A stretch of DNA of 37,411 nt, from contig CALFJA010000029.1 in assembly GCA_937877605.1 (NCBI GenBank), positions 1 through 37,411 of the forward strand, in the 5' to 3' direction. Below, piece by piece: positions 1 to 8,966 of this stretch. Below the pieces are notes generated by a model. That model made no database searches and was not told the origin of the DNA. It worked only from the letters and a program-made list of their open reading frames with translations. Origin of the DNA: an uncultured Prevotellaceae bacterium. GTDB taxonomy: Bacteria > Bacteroidota > Bacteroidia > Bacteroidales > Bacteroidaceae. Numbering within the stretch: the stretch's first letter is position 1; every line of letters begins with the position of its first letter. A program made the translations under genes and the position numbers.

Positions 1-559
1 GATTGTCGACATAGGCGGCGGCACCACGGAGATTGCAGTCATCTCGCTGGGCGGCATCGTGGCCAACAACTCCATCAAGGTGGCCGGCGACGACCTCACG
101 GCCGACATACAGGACTACATGAGCCGCCAGCACAATGTGAAGGTGAGCGAGCGCATGGCAGAGCGAATCAAAATCAATGTGGGCTCCGCACTGACCGACC
201 TCGGCGAGGAGGGACCCGAAGACTTCGTGGTGATAGGCCCCAACAAGATTACGGCGCTGCCCATGGAAGTGCCCGTTTGCTATCAGGAGATAGCCCACTG
301 CCTCGACCGTACGGTCATCCGCATCGAGGACGCAGTGCTCAATGCACTGGAGAACACGCCTCCCGAGCTCTATGCCGACATCGTAAAGAACGGCATCTTC
401 CTCACAGGTGGCGGCGCACTGCTCAGAGGACTGGCCAAGCGTCTGACCGACAAGATTCACATCACCTTCCATGTGGCCGAGGACCCGCTCCACTGCGTGG
501 CCAAGGGAGCCGGCATCGCACTGAACAATGTCGACCGCTTCTCCTTCCTCATGCGATAG
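1..559 (+). CDS. mreB: Rod shape-determining protein MreB, 3' part
   Basis: Actin-like ATPase that forms membrane-associated filaments and positions the elongation cell-wall machinery. The open frame enters from the left edge (codons begin at base 2), so the N-terminus is missing. The visible part starts in the phosphate-binding motif of the actin fold, reading VDIGGGTTEIAVISLGGIV. Near the C-terminus is FLTGGGALLRGL, the second nucleotide-binding (adenosine) motif of MreB. About 185 codons are visible of a family length near 340. It is the first gene of an mreB-mreC-mreD-mrdA-rodA cluster. The GTG at 59 is an internal codon and not a start. Identity is secure from motifs and gene order. Confidence 0.97.
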   Translation, partial: IVDIGGGTTEIAVISLGGIVANNSIKVAGDDLTADIQDYMSRQHNVKVSERMAERIKINVGSALTDLGEEGPEDFVVIGPNKITALPMEVPVCYQEIAHCLDRTVIRIEDAVLNALENTPPELYADIVKNGIFLTGGGALLRGLAKRLTDKIHITFHVAEDPLHCVAKGAGIALNNVDRFSFLMR

Positions 560-674
560 GGCAGAGACACATCTATAGGGAGGCAACACTCCGAACATGG
601 TTAAGTAGTTGGGCCACATGCAAGCATGGAGGTACAACTACTTAACTAACATAACACCCCCTGTACCGCAAACC

Positions 675-1535
675 ATGAGAAACCTCGTAGAATTCCTGCT
701 CAAGAACTTCCACTGGCTGCTCTTCGTAGTGCTCGAAGTGATAGGCATCGTCCTGCTGGTCAGCTACAACCAGTACCAGAACAGCGTGTGGGTGTCGTCG
801 GCCAACAGCCTGACGGGGAAGATCTATGAGTACAGTTCGGGCGTGGAATCCTACTTCAACCTGTCCGGCGTGAACGAGCAACTCACCCGCCGGAATGTCT
901 ACCTGGAGGGCAAACTCTCCCGGTTGCAGCGGCAATTAAGCGCACAGACAGTTGACACCGCGCGACAGATGGTGGCCGGGCAACGGCTGGAAGGCTTCCG
1001 TACGATAGCCGCCAAGGTGGTAAGCAACAGCGTGAACAAGCGCGACAACCTCATCACCATCGACAAGGGACGCGCCGACGGCGTGCGGGAAAACATGGGC
1101 GTGGCCTCCGGACAGGGCATCGTCGGCGTGGTATTCCTCGTAGGAAAGCACTATTCCGTAGTCCTGCCGGTGCTCAACTCCCACTCTAACATCAGCTGCA
1201 CCATCGGCAACACCAACTATTTCGGCTACCTGCACTGGCAGGGCGGCTACCGCCACATGGCCTATGTGGACGACATCCCGCGCCATGCCAGGTTCAAACC
1301 CCATGAGTATGTCGTCACCAGCGGATACTCGTCCATCTTCCCGCCGGGCCTGCTCGTAGGACAGATACGCTATGTGTTCAACTCGCCCGACGGACTCTCG
1401 TACCGCCTCAAGATACAACTTGCCACCGACTTTGCTAACCTCCGAGATGTGTGTGTCATAGACAACAGCAACCTGCAGGAGCAAATAGACATACGCCGCG
1501 CCGCCGAAGACTCGCTCAAGGTAAGGCAGGAATAG
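675..1535 (+). CDS. mreC: Rod shape-determining protein MreC
   Basis: Periplasmic scaffold of the elongasome that links MreB filaments to PBP2 and RodA. The protein has 286 residues. It has a short cytoplasmic start, one membrane anchor at about residues 8-30 (WLLFVVLEVIGIVLLVSY), a predicted coiled coil at about 60-95, then the MreC beta domain with the family pattern IDKGRADGVRENMGV and SGQGIVGVV. I chose the ATG at 675 because the family starts just before the membrane anchor. The longer frame from 609 adds 22 residues with no membrane or domain character. It follows mreB by 115 bp and precedes mreD by 41 bp. Confidence 0.95.
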   Translation: MRNLVEFLLKNFHWLLFVVLEVIGIVLLVSYNQYQNSVWVSSANSLTGKIYEYSSGVESYFNLSGVNEQLTRRNVYLEGKLSRLQRQLSAQTVDTARQMVAGQRLEGFRTIAAKVVSNSVNKRDNLITIDKGRADGVRENMGVASGQGIVGVVFLVGKHYSVVLPVLNSHSNISCTIGNTNYFGYLHWQGGYRHMAYVDDIPRHARFKPHEYVVTSGYSSIFPPGLLVGQIRYVFNSPDGLSYRLKIQLATDFANLRDVCVIDNSNLQEQIDIRRAAEDSLKVRQE

Positions 1536-1576
1536 CTGAACCGCTGAATGAAAAGAAAACGAACATCGACCAGACA

Positions 1577-2083
1577 ATGAATATCGATACACTGAAAAAC
1601 CTGCTGTTCTTCGTCATTCTGGTGCTCCTCCAGGCACTGGTGCTCAATCATATTCACCTGTTTGGCTATGCCACGCCCCTGCTTTATGTCTATTTCGTGC
1701 TCCGTGCCAGGCGCGACATCCCAAAGTGGGCACTCCTGCTCTGGTGTTTCGCACTGGGGCTGGCCGTCGATGCCTTCAACAACACGCCTGGACTGGCCAC
1801 CACCTCGCTCACACTCGTAGGACTGCTGCAGCCCTATGTGCTCTCCCTCTTCCTCAACCGTGAGAGCGCAGACAACCTCCTGCCATCCATCGCAACCCTG
1901 GGGTGGGGCAAATACCTGTTCTATGCAACCATAATCATCTTTATCCAGTGCTTCGTCATCTTCTCGCTCGAAGCCTTCTCCTTCTTCAACTGGCTGCATT
2001 GGCTGCTCTGCATCGCCGGCAGTTTCCTCCTCACGCTCATCATTGTCCTTACAATCGAAAACTTTAGGAGCGACCCTGCATGA
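1577..2083 (+). CDS. mreD: Rod shape-determining protein MreD
   Basis: Small integral membrane partner of MreC in the elongasome. It has 168 residues, with about five hydrophobic segments covering most of its length (for example LLFFVILVLLQALVLNHIHL near the N-terminus and LLCIAGSFLLTLIIVLTI near the C-terminus). Sequence conservation in this family is weak, so the call rests on size, membrane topology and its position between mreC and mrdA. The ATG at 1577 is preferred. The frame open from 1451 would add a hydrophilic arginine-rich stretch that is only a shadow of the mreC end. Its stop overlaps the mrdA start by 4 bp, so the two are probably translationally coupled. Confidence 0.9.
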   Translation: MNIDTLKNLLFFVILVLLQALVLNHIHLFGYATPLLYVYFVLRARRDIPKWALLLWCFALGLAVDAFNNTPGLATTSLTLVGLLQPYVLSLFLNRESADNLLPSIATLGWGKYLFYATIIIFIQCFVIFSLEAFSFFNWLHWLLCIAGSFLLTLIIVLTIENFRSDPA

Positions 2084-3930
2084 GCGAACAGAACCTTGAC
2101 AACAGACGATATGTCATTGCCGGCGTGGCCATTGCCATCGTCGTAATCTACATCATACGCCTCTTCACGCTCCAACTGCTCAGCGAGGACTACAAGAAAA
2201 ACGCCGACTCCAACGCCTTCCTCAAGAAGATAGAATTCCCGGCAAGGGGAAACATCACTGACCGTAACGGCAAGCTCATGGTCTACAACCAGCCGTCGTA
2301 CGACATTATGGTGGTAATGAACGAGCAGAAAGACCGCCTCGACACCATGGAATTCTGCCAGGCGGTGGGCATCACCAAGGAAGAGTTTGTCCGAAGGATG
2401 GACAACATCAAGGACAGAAGCAAGAACCCAGGCTACTCCAAGTTCACACAGCAACTCTTCATGAGCCAACTCAGCGACAAGGACTTCAGCGTCTTCCAGG
2501 AGAAAATGGTCCGCTTCCCGGGCTTCTACAAGCAACGCCGGACCATACGGCAATACCAATACCCCAACGCAGCCCATGTCCTGGGCGATGTCGGGGAGGT
2601 TTCGACCGCCGACATAGAGGAAGACGACTACTACCAGCCAGGCGACTACATCGGAAAACTTGGAGTCGAGAAGTCGTACGAGAAGCAGCTGCGCGGCGAG
2701 AAGGGCATACAAATACTTCTCCGGGACGCTCACGGAAGGATACAGGGCCGCTACAAGGACGGTGCCTACGACCGGAAACCGGTGGCTGGCAAGGACCTGA
2801 CACTCAGCATCGACATCGATTTGCAGGCACTCGGGGAGCGATTGCTCGAAGGAAAGATTGGTGCTATGGTGGCGATAGAGCCTTCCACCGGAGAAATACT
2901 GGCCATGGTGTCCTCGCCATCCTACGACCCGCGGCTCATGGTGGGCAAGCAACGGGGGAAAAACCACCTCGAACTGTCGCGCGACCCTTGGAAACCGCTC
3001 CTCAACCGCAGCATAATGGGGCAATATCCACCGGGCTCCACCTTCAAGACTTCACAGGCGCTGACCTTCCTCACAGAAGGTATCATCAACACACAGACGG
3101 CCTTTCCATGCAACAGAGGGTTCAACTTCAAGCGTCTCCATGTGGGATGCCACGGGCATGGGTCGCCCATCAGCCTTATACCTGCCATCGGGACATCCTG
3201 CAACGGCTACTTCTGCTGGGGACTCTACTACATGATCGGCAACGCGAAGAAGTACGGCACCGTCCAGCATGCCATGAACACATGGCGCGACTACATGGTA
3301 AGCATGGGCTTCGGCTATAAACTCGGCGTCGACCTGCCGGGCGAAAAGCGTGGACTTATACCCAATGCGGAGTTCTACGACAAGGCATACACCAACGGAT
3401 GGAACGGACTCACCATCATAAGCATCTCAATCGGGCAGGGAGAAGTCAATCTTACGCCGCTGCAAATAGCCAACCTGGGCGCCACCATCGCCAATCGGGG
3501 CTACTACTATGTACCGCATGTGGTGAAGAAGGTAAGCGGCGAACCGCTCGACACCCTCTATACCCGTAAGCACCGGACCATGGCCAGCCGCGAGGCGTAT
3601 GAGTATGTCGTGCAGGGTATGCGGCAGGCGGTGCTGGGCGGAACCTGCAAGCACCTGAACCGCGGCGATATTGCCATCTGTGGAAAGACCGGAACGGCCC
3701 AGAATAGGGGACAGGATCACTCCGTATTCATGGGATTCGCACCCATGGACAACCCCAGGATAGCCATCGCTGTCTATGTGGAGAACGGCGGTTTCGGTGC
3801 GCAGAATGCGGTACCTATGGCTGGATTGATGATTGAGCAGTACCTGAACGGGAAACTGTCGGCAGGTGCCGAGCAGCGCGCTTCGGCATTCCAACACAAG
3901 AGAATCAACTATGGCAAGGCAAACAGATAG
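2080..3930 (+). CDS. mrdA: Penicillin-binding protein 2 (elongation transpeptidase)
   Basis: DD-transpeptidase that cross-links new peptidoglycan during side-wall growth and works with RodA. The protein has 616 residues. It has an N-terminal membrane anchor at about 11-34, a PBP dimerisation domain containing FPARGNITDRNG (family pattern of class B PBPs), then the penicillin-binding domain. All three catalytic motifs are present: STFK with nucleophile Ser320, SCN at 373-375 and KTG at 536-538. The gene overlaps mreD by 4 bp (ATGA) and the rodA start by 20 bp, as expected for a tight operon. Confidence 0.96.
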   Translation: MSEQNLDNRRYVIAGVAIAIVVIYIIRLFTLQLLSEDYKKNADSNAFLKKIEFPARGNITDRNGKLMVYNQPSYDIMVVMNEQKDRLDTMEFCQAVGITKEEFVRRMDNIKDRSKNPGYSKFTQQLFMSQLSDKDFSVFQEKMVRFPGFYKQRRTIRQYQYPNAAHVLGDVGEVSTADIEEDDYYQPGDYIGKLGVEKSYEKQLRGEKGIQILLRDAHGRIQGRYKDGAYDRKPVAGKDLTLSIDIDLQALGERLLEGKIGAMVAIEPSTGEILAMVSSPSYDPRLMVGKQRGKNHLELSRDPWKPLLNRSIMGQYPPGSTFKTSQALTFLTEGIINTQTAFPCNRGFNFKRLHVGCHGHGSPISLIPAIGTSCNGYFCWGLYYMIGNAKKYGTVQHAMNTWRDYMVSMGFGYKLGVDLPGEKRGLIPNAEFYDKAYTNGWNGLTIISISIGQGEVNLTPLQIANLGATIANRGYYYVPHVVKKVSGEPLDTLYTRKHRTMASREAYEYVVQGMRQAVLGGTCKHLNRGDIAICGKTGTAQNRGQDHSVFMGFAPMDNPRIAIAVYVENGGFGAQNAVPMAGLMIEQYLNGKLSAGAEQRASAFQHKRINYGKANR

Positions 3931-5380
3931 GACAACGAGTGTCTGGGCGTCCATCGATTGGTGGACCGTCGGCATCTACCTGGCGCTGCTCACCTTCGGG
4001 TGGCTCAGCGTCTGCGGGGCATCCTATACCTATGGGGACACCGATGTGTTTGCCCTTTCCACCCGTTCGGGCATGCAGATTGTCTGGATAGGCACCTCCA
4101 TCGTGCTGGCTTTCGTCATACTTATGCTCGACGACCGTTTCTGGGACACCTTTTCCTATATCATCTACGGGGCGCTGCTCCTGCTTTTGTTCGCCACCAT
4201 CTTCAATCCTCACGAGATAAAGGGATCCCGTTCCTGGCTGGTGCTGGGGCCGCTGCGCCTCCAACCCGCCGAGTTCGCCAAGTTTGCGACGGCCTTGGCA
4301 GTTTCAAAACTGATGAGTGCGTACGGCTATGACATCCGTCGTTGGAAGCATTTCTTCGCCGCCTTGTTGATAGTCTTCCTGCCCATGCTGTTCATCGTGG
4401 GGCAGAAGGAGACAGGCTCGGCCCTTGTCTATTTCTCGTTCTTCCTGATGTTCTACCGCGAAGGCATGCCCGGCAGCATCCTCTTCACGGGCCTGGCCAT
4501 GGTGGTCTACTTCGTGGTGGGCGTTAAATATGCCGATGTGCTTATGTTCGACCATGCCACTTCCGTCGGGCGTTTTGTCGTATTCCTGCTGATTCAGGGT
4601 TTTTCGGCCGCCATGGTGTGGATATATTGCGGCGACAGGCAGCGTTGCTGGGCCATAGTTTCGTCGCTGCTGGGCCTGACGGTGGCGGCCATGCTGGTGT
4701 CTACCTTCGTCTATAGGTTCGATGTGTTGATCGTTCAGCTTGTGGCAACCATCTGCCTGGTGGGTTATCTGCTGTTCCAAGGATTGAGCAGCCGTCTGAA
4801 CAACTATTTCCTGATAGCCGCCTTTGCCCTTGGTTCGTTGCTGTTTTTCAGCCTGACCGACTATGTCCTGAACAATGTGATGGAACCGCACCAGCGTGTT
4901 CGCATCAATGTACTGCTCGGTCTGGAGGAGGATCTGGCCGGTGCGGGATACAATGTGCACCAGAGCGAGATTGCCATAGGCTCCGGTGGCCTGCGGGGAA
5001 AGGGCTTTCTCAATGGTACCCAGACAAAATTGAAGTTCGTTCCCGAGCAAGACACCGACTTTATCTTCTGTACGGTGGGCGAGGAAGAGGGCTTCCTTGG
5101 TTCGGCCGGTGTGCTGACGCTGTTTCTCTGCCTTATTCTCAGGTTGATAAAGATGGCCGAACGGCAGCCTTTGAAGTTCGGAAGGATTTACGGCTACTGT
5201 GTGCTGAGCATCTTCCTGTTCCACCTTTTCATCAATGTAGGCATGGTGCTGGGCCTCACGCCGGTGATAGGCATTCCGCTGCCGTTCTTCAGTTATGGCG
5301 GTTCCAGCCTCTGGGGGTTCACCATCTTGCTCTTTATCTTCCTGCGCATCGATGCCAACCGCAACATGATACGCAGTTAA
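3911..5380 (+). CDS. rodA: Peptidoglycan glycosyltransferase RodA
   Basis: SEDS-family lipid II polymerase that partners PBP2 in elongation. The protein has 489 residues and is almost wholly hydrophobic, with about ten or more membrane segments. The SEDS signature is clear near the C-terminus: NVGMVLGLTPVIGIPLPFFS followed by YGGSSLWGF. Another family block, GSGGLRGKGFLNGTQTKL, lies in the large periplasmic loop region. It is longer than the E. coli protein (about 370 residues), with extra membrane segments in the middle. The ATG at 3911 lies inside the mrdA end, and the longer frame from 3866 only reads mrdA codons out of frame. A strong terminator follows 84 bp after the stop. Confidence 0.95.
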   Translation: MARQTDRTTSVWASIDWWTVGIYLALLTFGWLSVCGASYTYGDTDVFALSTRSGMQIVWIGTSIVLAFVILMLDDRFWDTFSYIIYGALLLLLFATIFNPHEIKGSRSWLVLGPLRLQPAEFAKFATALAVSKLMSAYGYDIRRWKHFFAALLIVFLPMLFIVGQKETGSALVYFSFFLMFYREGMPGSILFTGLAMVVYFVVGVKYADVLMFDHATSVGRFVVFLLIQGFSAAMVWIYCGDRQRCWAIVSSLLGLTVAAMLVSTFVYRFDVLIVQLVATICLVGYLLFQGLSSRLNNYFLIAAFALGSLLFFSLTDYVLNNVMEPHQRVRINVLLGLEEDLAGAGYNVHQSEIAIGSGGLRGKGFLNGTQTKLKFVPEQDTDFIFCTVGEEEGFLGSAGVLTLFLCLILRLIKMAERQPLKFGRIYGYCVLSIFLFHLFINVGMVLGLTPVIGIPLPFFSYGGSSLWGFTILLFIFLRIDANRNMIRS

Positions 5381-5464
5381 ACAGCCCCACCGCCTCCCTT
5401 CGACCTCACCCCACCGTGGGTTATATTGTCCGCGCGTACCTATATAATATATGCGTGATGCATG

Positions 5465-5498
5465 AAAAAGGACGGCAACCTAAGTTGCCGTCCTTTTT
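5465..5498. terminator. Bidirectional intrinsic terminator between rodA and gldH
   Basis: Perfect 15-bp inverted repeat (left arm 5465-5479, loop CTAA, right arm 5484-5498). The GC core GGACGGCAAC is flanked by five As on the left and five Ts on the right. It lies between the convergent rodA and gldH genes and can end transcription from both sides. Confidence 0.93.
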
Positions 5499-5522
5499 GT
5501 CTAGTGCCTTGTTTTGGCTGTG

Positions 5523-5996
5523 TTATTGCTGTTGCAGTCGCACGCCCACATCGGATATGCCGGGCAGGATGTACTGTGTCATGTTGTGCTTGATGCTGAT
5601 GTCGATGCTGTCACCCTTGTTCAGGTGTTGCGTACGGATGGGGAAGCGGTACTGATACTGCCCGATGCCGGTTCCCTGCCGCCTTCCGTTGTCGTCGATG
5701 AGTTTGCATTCCACCATGTTTCGGAGTTTCCTGCCTGCAGGGAAGACTTGTTGCTCCACCACCAGCGTTATGGAAGTGTACGGGTAGTCGCTTGTAGTGC
5801 GCAGGTCGATGCAGAGTCCGTAGTCGGCAGTGTTTGTCACGGGCGGCACTGCGTAGTGGAGGGCATTGTGCTTCTCCCATCCTTCCACTTCGGTATGCTC
5901 GAAATGATGATAGGTATAGCCTTTGGTGCAGCCCATCAGCATGAGGGTGCACAAAAGGACACCGCCAGACAGGAGTCTAAAAAGTTTCCGGGGCAT
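5523..5996 (-). CDS. gldH: Gliding-motility lipoprotein GldH family
   Basis: Predicted lipoprotein of 157 residues. The signal peptide ends in a lipobox LMGC with lipidated Cys23. The mature part matches what I recall of GldH: YHHFEHTEVEGWEKHNAL early, then DLRTTSDYPYTSITLVVEQQ and FPAGRKL. In flavobacteria GldH is needed for gliding. Bacteroidales that do not glide keep the gene, so its role here is probably envelope-related and not settled. It is the last gene of a leftward holB-ricT-gldH run, 27 bp after ricT. Confidence 0.8.
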   Translation of the reverse strand: MPRKLFRLLSGGVLLCTLMLMGCTKGYTYHHFEHTEVEGWEKHNALHYAVPPVTNTADYGLCIDLRTTSDYPYTSITLVVEQQVFPAGRKLRNMVECKLIDDNGRRQGTGIGQYQYRFPIRTQHLNKGDSIDISIKHNMTQYILPGISDVGVRLQQQ

Positions 5997-6023
5997 TTTG
6001 TCCGTGGGTAGGGGAAAGTTGGT

Positions 6024-7187
6024 CTATTGTCCTTTCTTTGCGTCGGTAGGTTGCGATTTCCGTCCGTTATCGCGGCGGTCGTTCTGCCGGCGTTTGTTTT
6101 TATGCTTTTTCTTTGCCTTGTCAAATCGGCTCAGGTCGGTGCCCTCGAGCAGGTCGAGTGTGTCTTTCTGTGGCTTTCCCTGTCCGTTGCTCTTCAGCGA
6201 CAGGGGTTTTTCTCCCTGTTTGTTCATCTCGATGATTTCCTTGGCACGGTCTGCCGTGATGGTTTCCAGGTTGGCGGGGAAGCCCTTGTCGGTGGAATAG
6301 GTGCAGAGTCCGGCCAGGATGTCGGTCTTGAAGAGGAAGTAGTCGCTGTCCTGTGTTTGCAGTACGATGTCTTTTGCGGGGAGTTTCTTTCCGGCTTCCA
6401 TGTAGTTGTCCACCTCGTAGTTCATGCAGCATTTCAGCTTGGCGCACATGCCTGCCAGTTTCTGCGGGTTGAGCGAGATATCCTGGTGTCTGGCAGCCGT
6501 GGTGCTGACACTGACGAAGTTCTTCATCCAAGTGGCGCAGCAGAGTTCCCTTCCGCAGGGTCCCGTTCCGCCGATGCGCCCTGCTTCCTGCCGTGCGCCG
6601 ATTTGTTTCATCTCGATACGCACATGGAAGGCATCGGCCAGGACCTTGATGAGTTGCCGGAAGTCCACGCGTTCGTCGGCGATGTAGTAGAAGATGGCCT
6701 TGCTTCCGTCGCCCTGGTATTCCACATCGCCAATTTTCATGTCGAGTTTGAGGTCCTTTGCAATCTGCCGGCTGCGTATCATGGTATCGTGTTCGCGCGA
6801 CTTGGCCTCCCTGTACTTCTCCATGTCGGTGTCTTTTGCCAGCCGATAGATTTTCTTGATGTCTTCTTCCGACTTCAGGTGTGCCTTTTTCACCTGCAGT
6901 TTCACCAGTTCGCCCGTGAGCGTCACCACTCCGATGTCGTGTCCCGGGCTGGCTTCCACGGCCACGATGTCGCCCTTCTTCAGTTCCAGGTTGTTCGTGT
7001 TGTGGTAATAGCCCTTGCGTGTGTTCTTGAACTGTACCTCCACCAGGTCGGTGGTCTGGTCGTTTCCCGGTATGTCTGCCAGGTAGTCGTAGGTGTTGAG
7101 TTGCTTGTTCTGTCGGCCGCATCCCTTTCTGCAGAGTCCGCGCTGGGCGCCGTCGCCGACGATATATTTCAAGTCTTTGTAGTCCAT
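6024..7187 (-). CDS. ricT: PSP1 / RicT-family protein
   Basis: Cytoplasmic protein of 387 residues with a PSP1 C-terminal domain. In Bacillus the homologue RicT (YaaT) is part of an iron-sulfur complex affecting RNase Y action and development. Three cysteine groups are visible: GLCRKGCGR near the N-terminus, GPCGRELCCATW in the centre and GMCAKLKCCMNYE after it, consistent with metal or cluster binding. The C-terminal tail of about 50 residues is rich in Lys and Arg and is probably disordered. It begins 3 bp after the holB stop and is clearly co-transcribed. The family call is firm. The function in this organism is inferred. Confidence 0.85.
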   Translation of the reverse strand: MDYKDLKYIVGDGAQRGLCRKGCGRQNKQLNTYDYLADIPGNDQTTDLVEVQFKNTRKGYYHNTNNLELKKGDIVAVEASPGHDIGVVTLTGELVKLQVKKAHLKSEEDIKKIYRLAKDTDMEKYREAKSREHDTMIRSRQIAKDLKLDMKIGDVEYQGDGSKAIFYYIADERVDFRQLIKVLADAFHVRIEMKQIGARQEAGRIGGTGPCGRELCCATWMKNFVSVSTTAARHQDISLNPQKLAGMCAKLKCCMNYEVDNYMEAGKKLPAKDIVLQTQDSDYFLFKTDILAGLCTYSTDKGFPANLETITADRAKEIIEMNKQGEKPLSLKSNGQGKPQKDTLDLLEGTDLSRFDKAKKKHKNKRRQNDRRDNGRKSQPTDAKKGQ

Positions 7188-7190
7188 ATC

Positions 7191-8366
7191 TTATTTTCTG
7201 AGTAGTAGTATGATGAGTTGCAGTGTCATGTCGAACAGCACTATCTTCGGTGTTGTGTTCTGTGCGATTTCCATGGCGGACTGTTCGAAGAGTTCGTCCA
7301 TTTCCACCACATTGGCCTCGTTGACGAACTTGGCGAACTTCCGGGCGAAATCCTCCTCCTCGGCGGTCATGTAGCAGAGTTCGGGCTTGCCGAAGTTGAA
7401 CATGAAGTTCTCGCGGGTCATCCGCTGGAAGTAGTGCAGCAGTGCCCTGAGCCGTTCCCTTCCGTAGTCTTCGTGTATGCGGCTGCTCCATTCGCTGAGT
7501 TCCTTCACGCGCCGCTGGTAGACCAGGCGCATGAGTGTCTTGTACTCTTCGAAGAAGGCGGTCGATTCGTTTTCGCCGGCAATAAGTTCCACGGCCTTGT
7601 TCCAGTTTCCGGCAGCCATTCTAGCAATGCGTGTCGCCGTGTCGGGTTCCAGGCCTCTCCGCTGTTGCAGGGCCTGCTCCATGTCGGTCTGTTCAATGCG
7701 CTTCACATCGATGCGCTGCACCCTGGAGCGGATGGTTTCGAGCAGTTGCTCCGGGTGTTCGCACACCAGCAGAAAGACGGTCTGTGCCGGTGGCTCCTCG
7801 AGCAGTTTGAGCATCTTGTTGGCGCATTCGGGTTTCATGTATTCGGGCAGCCAGATGAGGCTCACCTTGTAGCCTCCGATGTTCGACTTGAGCGACAGTT
7901 TGTGGAAGAGGCTGTCGCTCTCTGCCACGAAGATGCGTGCCTGCTGGGTGGTCACATTCATGCGCTCGAGCCACTCCTCGAAGGTGAAGTAGGGGCTTTC
8001 CAGCAGCATTTGCCGCCATTCTTTCATGTAGTCCTCGCTGACGCAGGGGTGGTCGGCCGAGGTGTTCGGCATTTTTATGACGGGGAAGGTGAAGTGCAGG
8101 TCGGGATGCTCCCACTTGCGCAGCATGGCCTCGGTGTTTTTCCGTGCCATCTGCTCCTGTGTGATGGGTCCCATGAAGAAGTCTTCGCCGGCATCTTCCG
8201 TGTCCTTCTCCCCCAGCAGGTAGGAAGCCAGTGCCAGTGCCAGCGCCATCTTGCCGCGCCCTGCTTCGCCGCAGAGCATCAGCGCATGGGGCAGGCGGTC
8301 CTCGTCGACTAGTTTCCGAACGCGTGCGATGAGTTGGTGTTGGCCGATAACCTCGCTGAATTTCAT
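7191..8366 (-). CDS. holB: DNA polymerase III delta' subunit (clamp loader)
   Basis: Clamp-loader ATPase-fold subunit that helps load the sliding clamp at the replication fork. The protein has 391 residues. The N-terminus reads FSEVIGQHQLIARVRKLV, then a P-loop version GEAGRGKM at about residues 33-40. Later come SLIWLPEYMKPECANKMLKL and LLEEPPAQTVFLLVCEHPEQ, the sensor region typical of HolB and DnaX. It heads the leftward operon, and its ATG at 8366-8364 sits about 32 bp after a TAAATTTG -7 box on the same strand. Confidence 0.92.
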   Translation of the reverse strand: MKFSEVIGQHQLIARVRKLVDEDRLPHALMLCGEAGRGKMALALALASYLLGEKDTEDAGEDFFMGPITQEQMARKNTEAMLRKWEHPDLHFTFPVIKMPNTSADHPCVSEDYMKEWRQMLLESPYFTFEEWLERMNVTTQQARIFVAESDSLFHKLSLKSNIGGYKVSLIWLPEYMKPECANKMLKLLEEPPAQTVFLLVCEHPEQLLETIRSRVQRIDVKRIEQTDMEQALQQRRGLEPDTATRIARMAAGNWNKAVELIAGENESTAFFEEYKTLMRLVYQRRVKELSEWSSRIHEDYGRERLRALLHYFQRMTRENFMFNFGKPELCYMTAEEEDFARKFAKFVNEANVVEMDELFEQSAMEIAQNTTPKIVLFDMTLQLIILLLRK

Positions 8367-8397
8367 TGTCAGGTGCTCGTTAGTGGTAAATGCTCCG

Positions 8398-8405
8398 CAA
8401 ATTTA
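8398..8405 (-). promoter_or_regulatory. Probable -7 box for holB-ricT-gldH
   Basis: The minus strand reads TAAATTTG, an exact TAnnTTTG match, 31 bp upstream of the holB start. I see no convincing TTTG element at the usual distance upstream, so this is the weaker half of a promoter. Confidence 0.5.
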
Positions 8406-8652
8406 CAATTTTTCTGCAATCTTGAAAAACTTTTCCCGTACTACTTCGCTTTCAAAGCGAAAATACATTCGCAGGGCACTTTTTGTCCAAATATTTTACT
8501 GCACACCGTGAATCGCCCTGTCGCTTTTAGCCGTTTTTTTGTTTCCCGCGTTTCTCAGTTGCCGAAAACGGCGATTTTTCGCACTTTTTGCAACTGTCTG
8601 TCATTCAGCGTATTGTGCTTGAATGGGAGGTGTTCCCCATCTGCCTTTTTCC

Positions 8653-8692
8653 CAACTGGGGCCCAGTTGCGTTCCGTTTGGGGCCCAGTTGC
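8653..8692. repeat. Palindromic repeats in a 600-bp gene-free stretch
   Basis: The region between holB and rsmI (8406-8927) holds no credible gene: the open frames there are short, overlap each other and have no family features. Within it CAACTGGG-G-CCCAGTTG (8653-8669) is an 8-bp palindrome with a one-base centre, and GGGGCCCAGTTGC occurs twice (8658-8670 and 8680-8692), exactly 22 bp apart. A weaker copy, CAGTTGCAA, is near 8753. This looks like an intergenic repeat family or a binding site. I cannot name it. Confidence 0.6.
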
Positions 8693-8927
8693 AAGCCGAC
8701 TGGGTGGAAAACAACAAGCAAATTGACCCAAATGGAAATGCAAGCAGGCCTCAGTTGCAAATCAGCGGGCTGGAAATTGTGCCTGAAAATGCCGATGAAA
8801 TGGTCTGTTTTTGCTTTTTCGAGTTGTCCGGGGCATTGCACACTTTCCGATTTTGTAAAGATTTTGGAAGACATCGGGGGCTTTTACGGTCAATAGCTTA
8901 AAAAAACTGAAAAACCATGGCTACAAT

Positions 8928-8958
8928 TTTGTGCAACAAGAATAATGTCCTACTTTTG
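8928..8958 (+). promoter_or_regulatory. rsmI promoter
   Basis: TTTG at 8928-8931, a 19-nt spacer, then TACTTTTG at 8951-8958: an exact Bacteroidetes sigma-ABfr-type promoter. The rsmI ATG begins only 9 bp after the -7 box, so the transcript should be leaderless or nearly so. Confidence 0.75.
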
Positions 8959-8966
8959 TTTTTGAT

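Noticed and set aside
8588..8901. Overlapping open frames of 83-102 codons between holB and rsmI
   Set aside because: They overlap in several frames, follow the palindromic repeats, and their translations look like read-through of repeats (Cys/Trp/Lys-rich, no domain).
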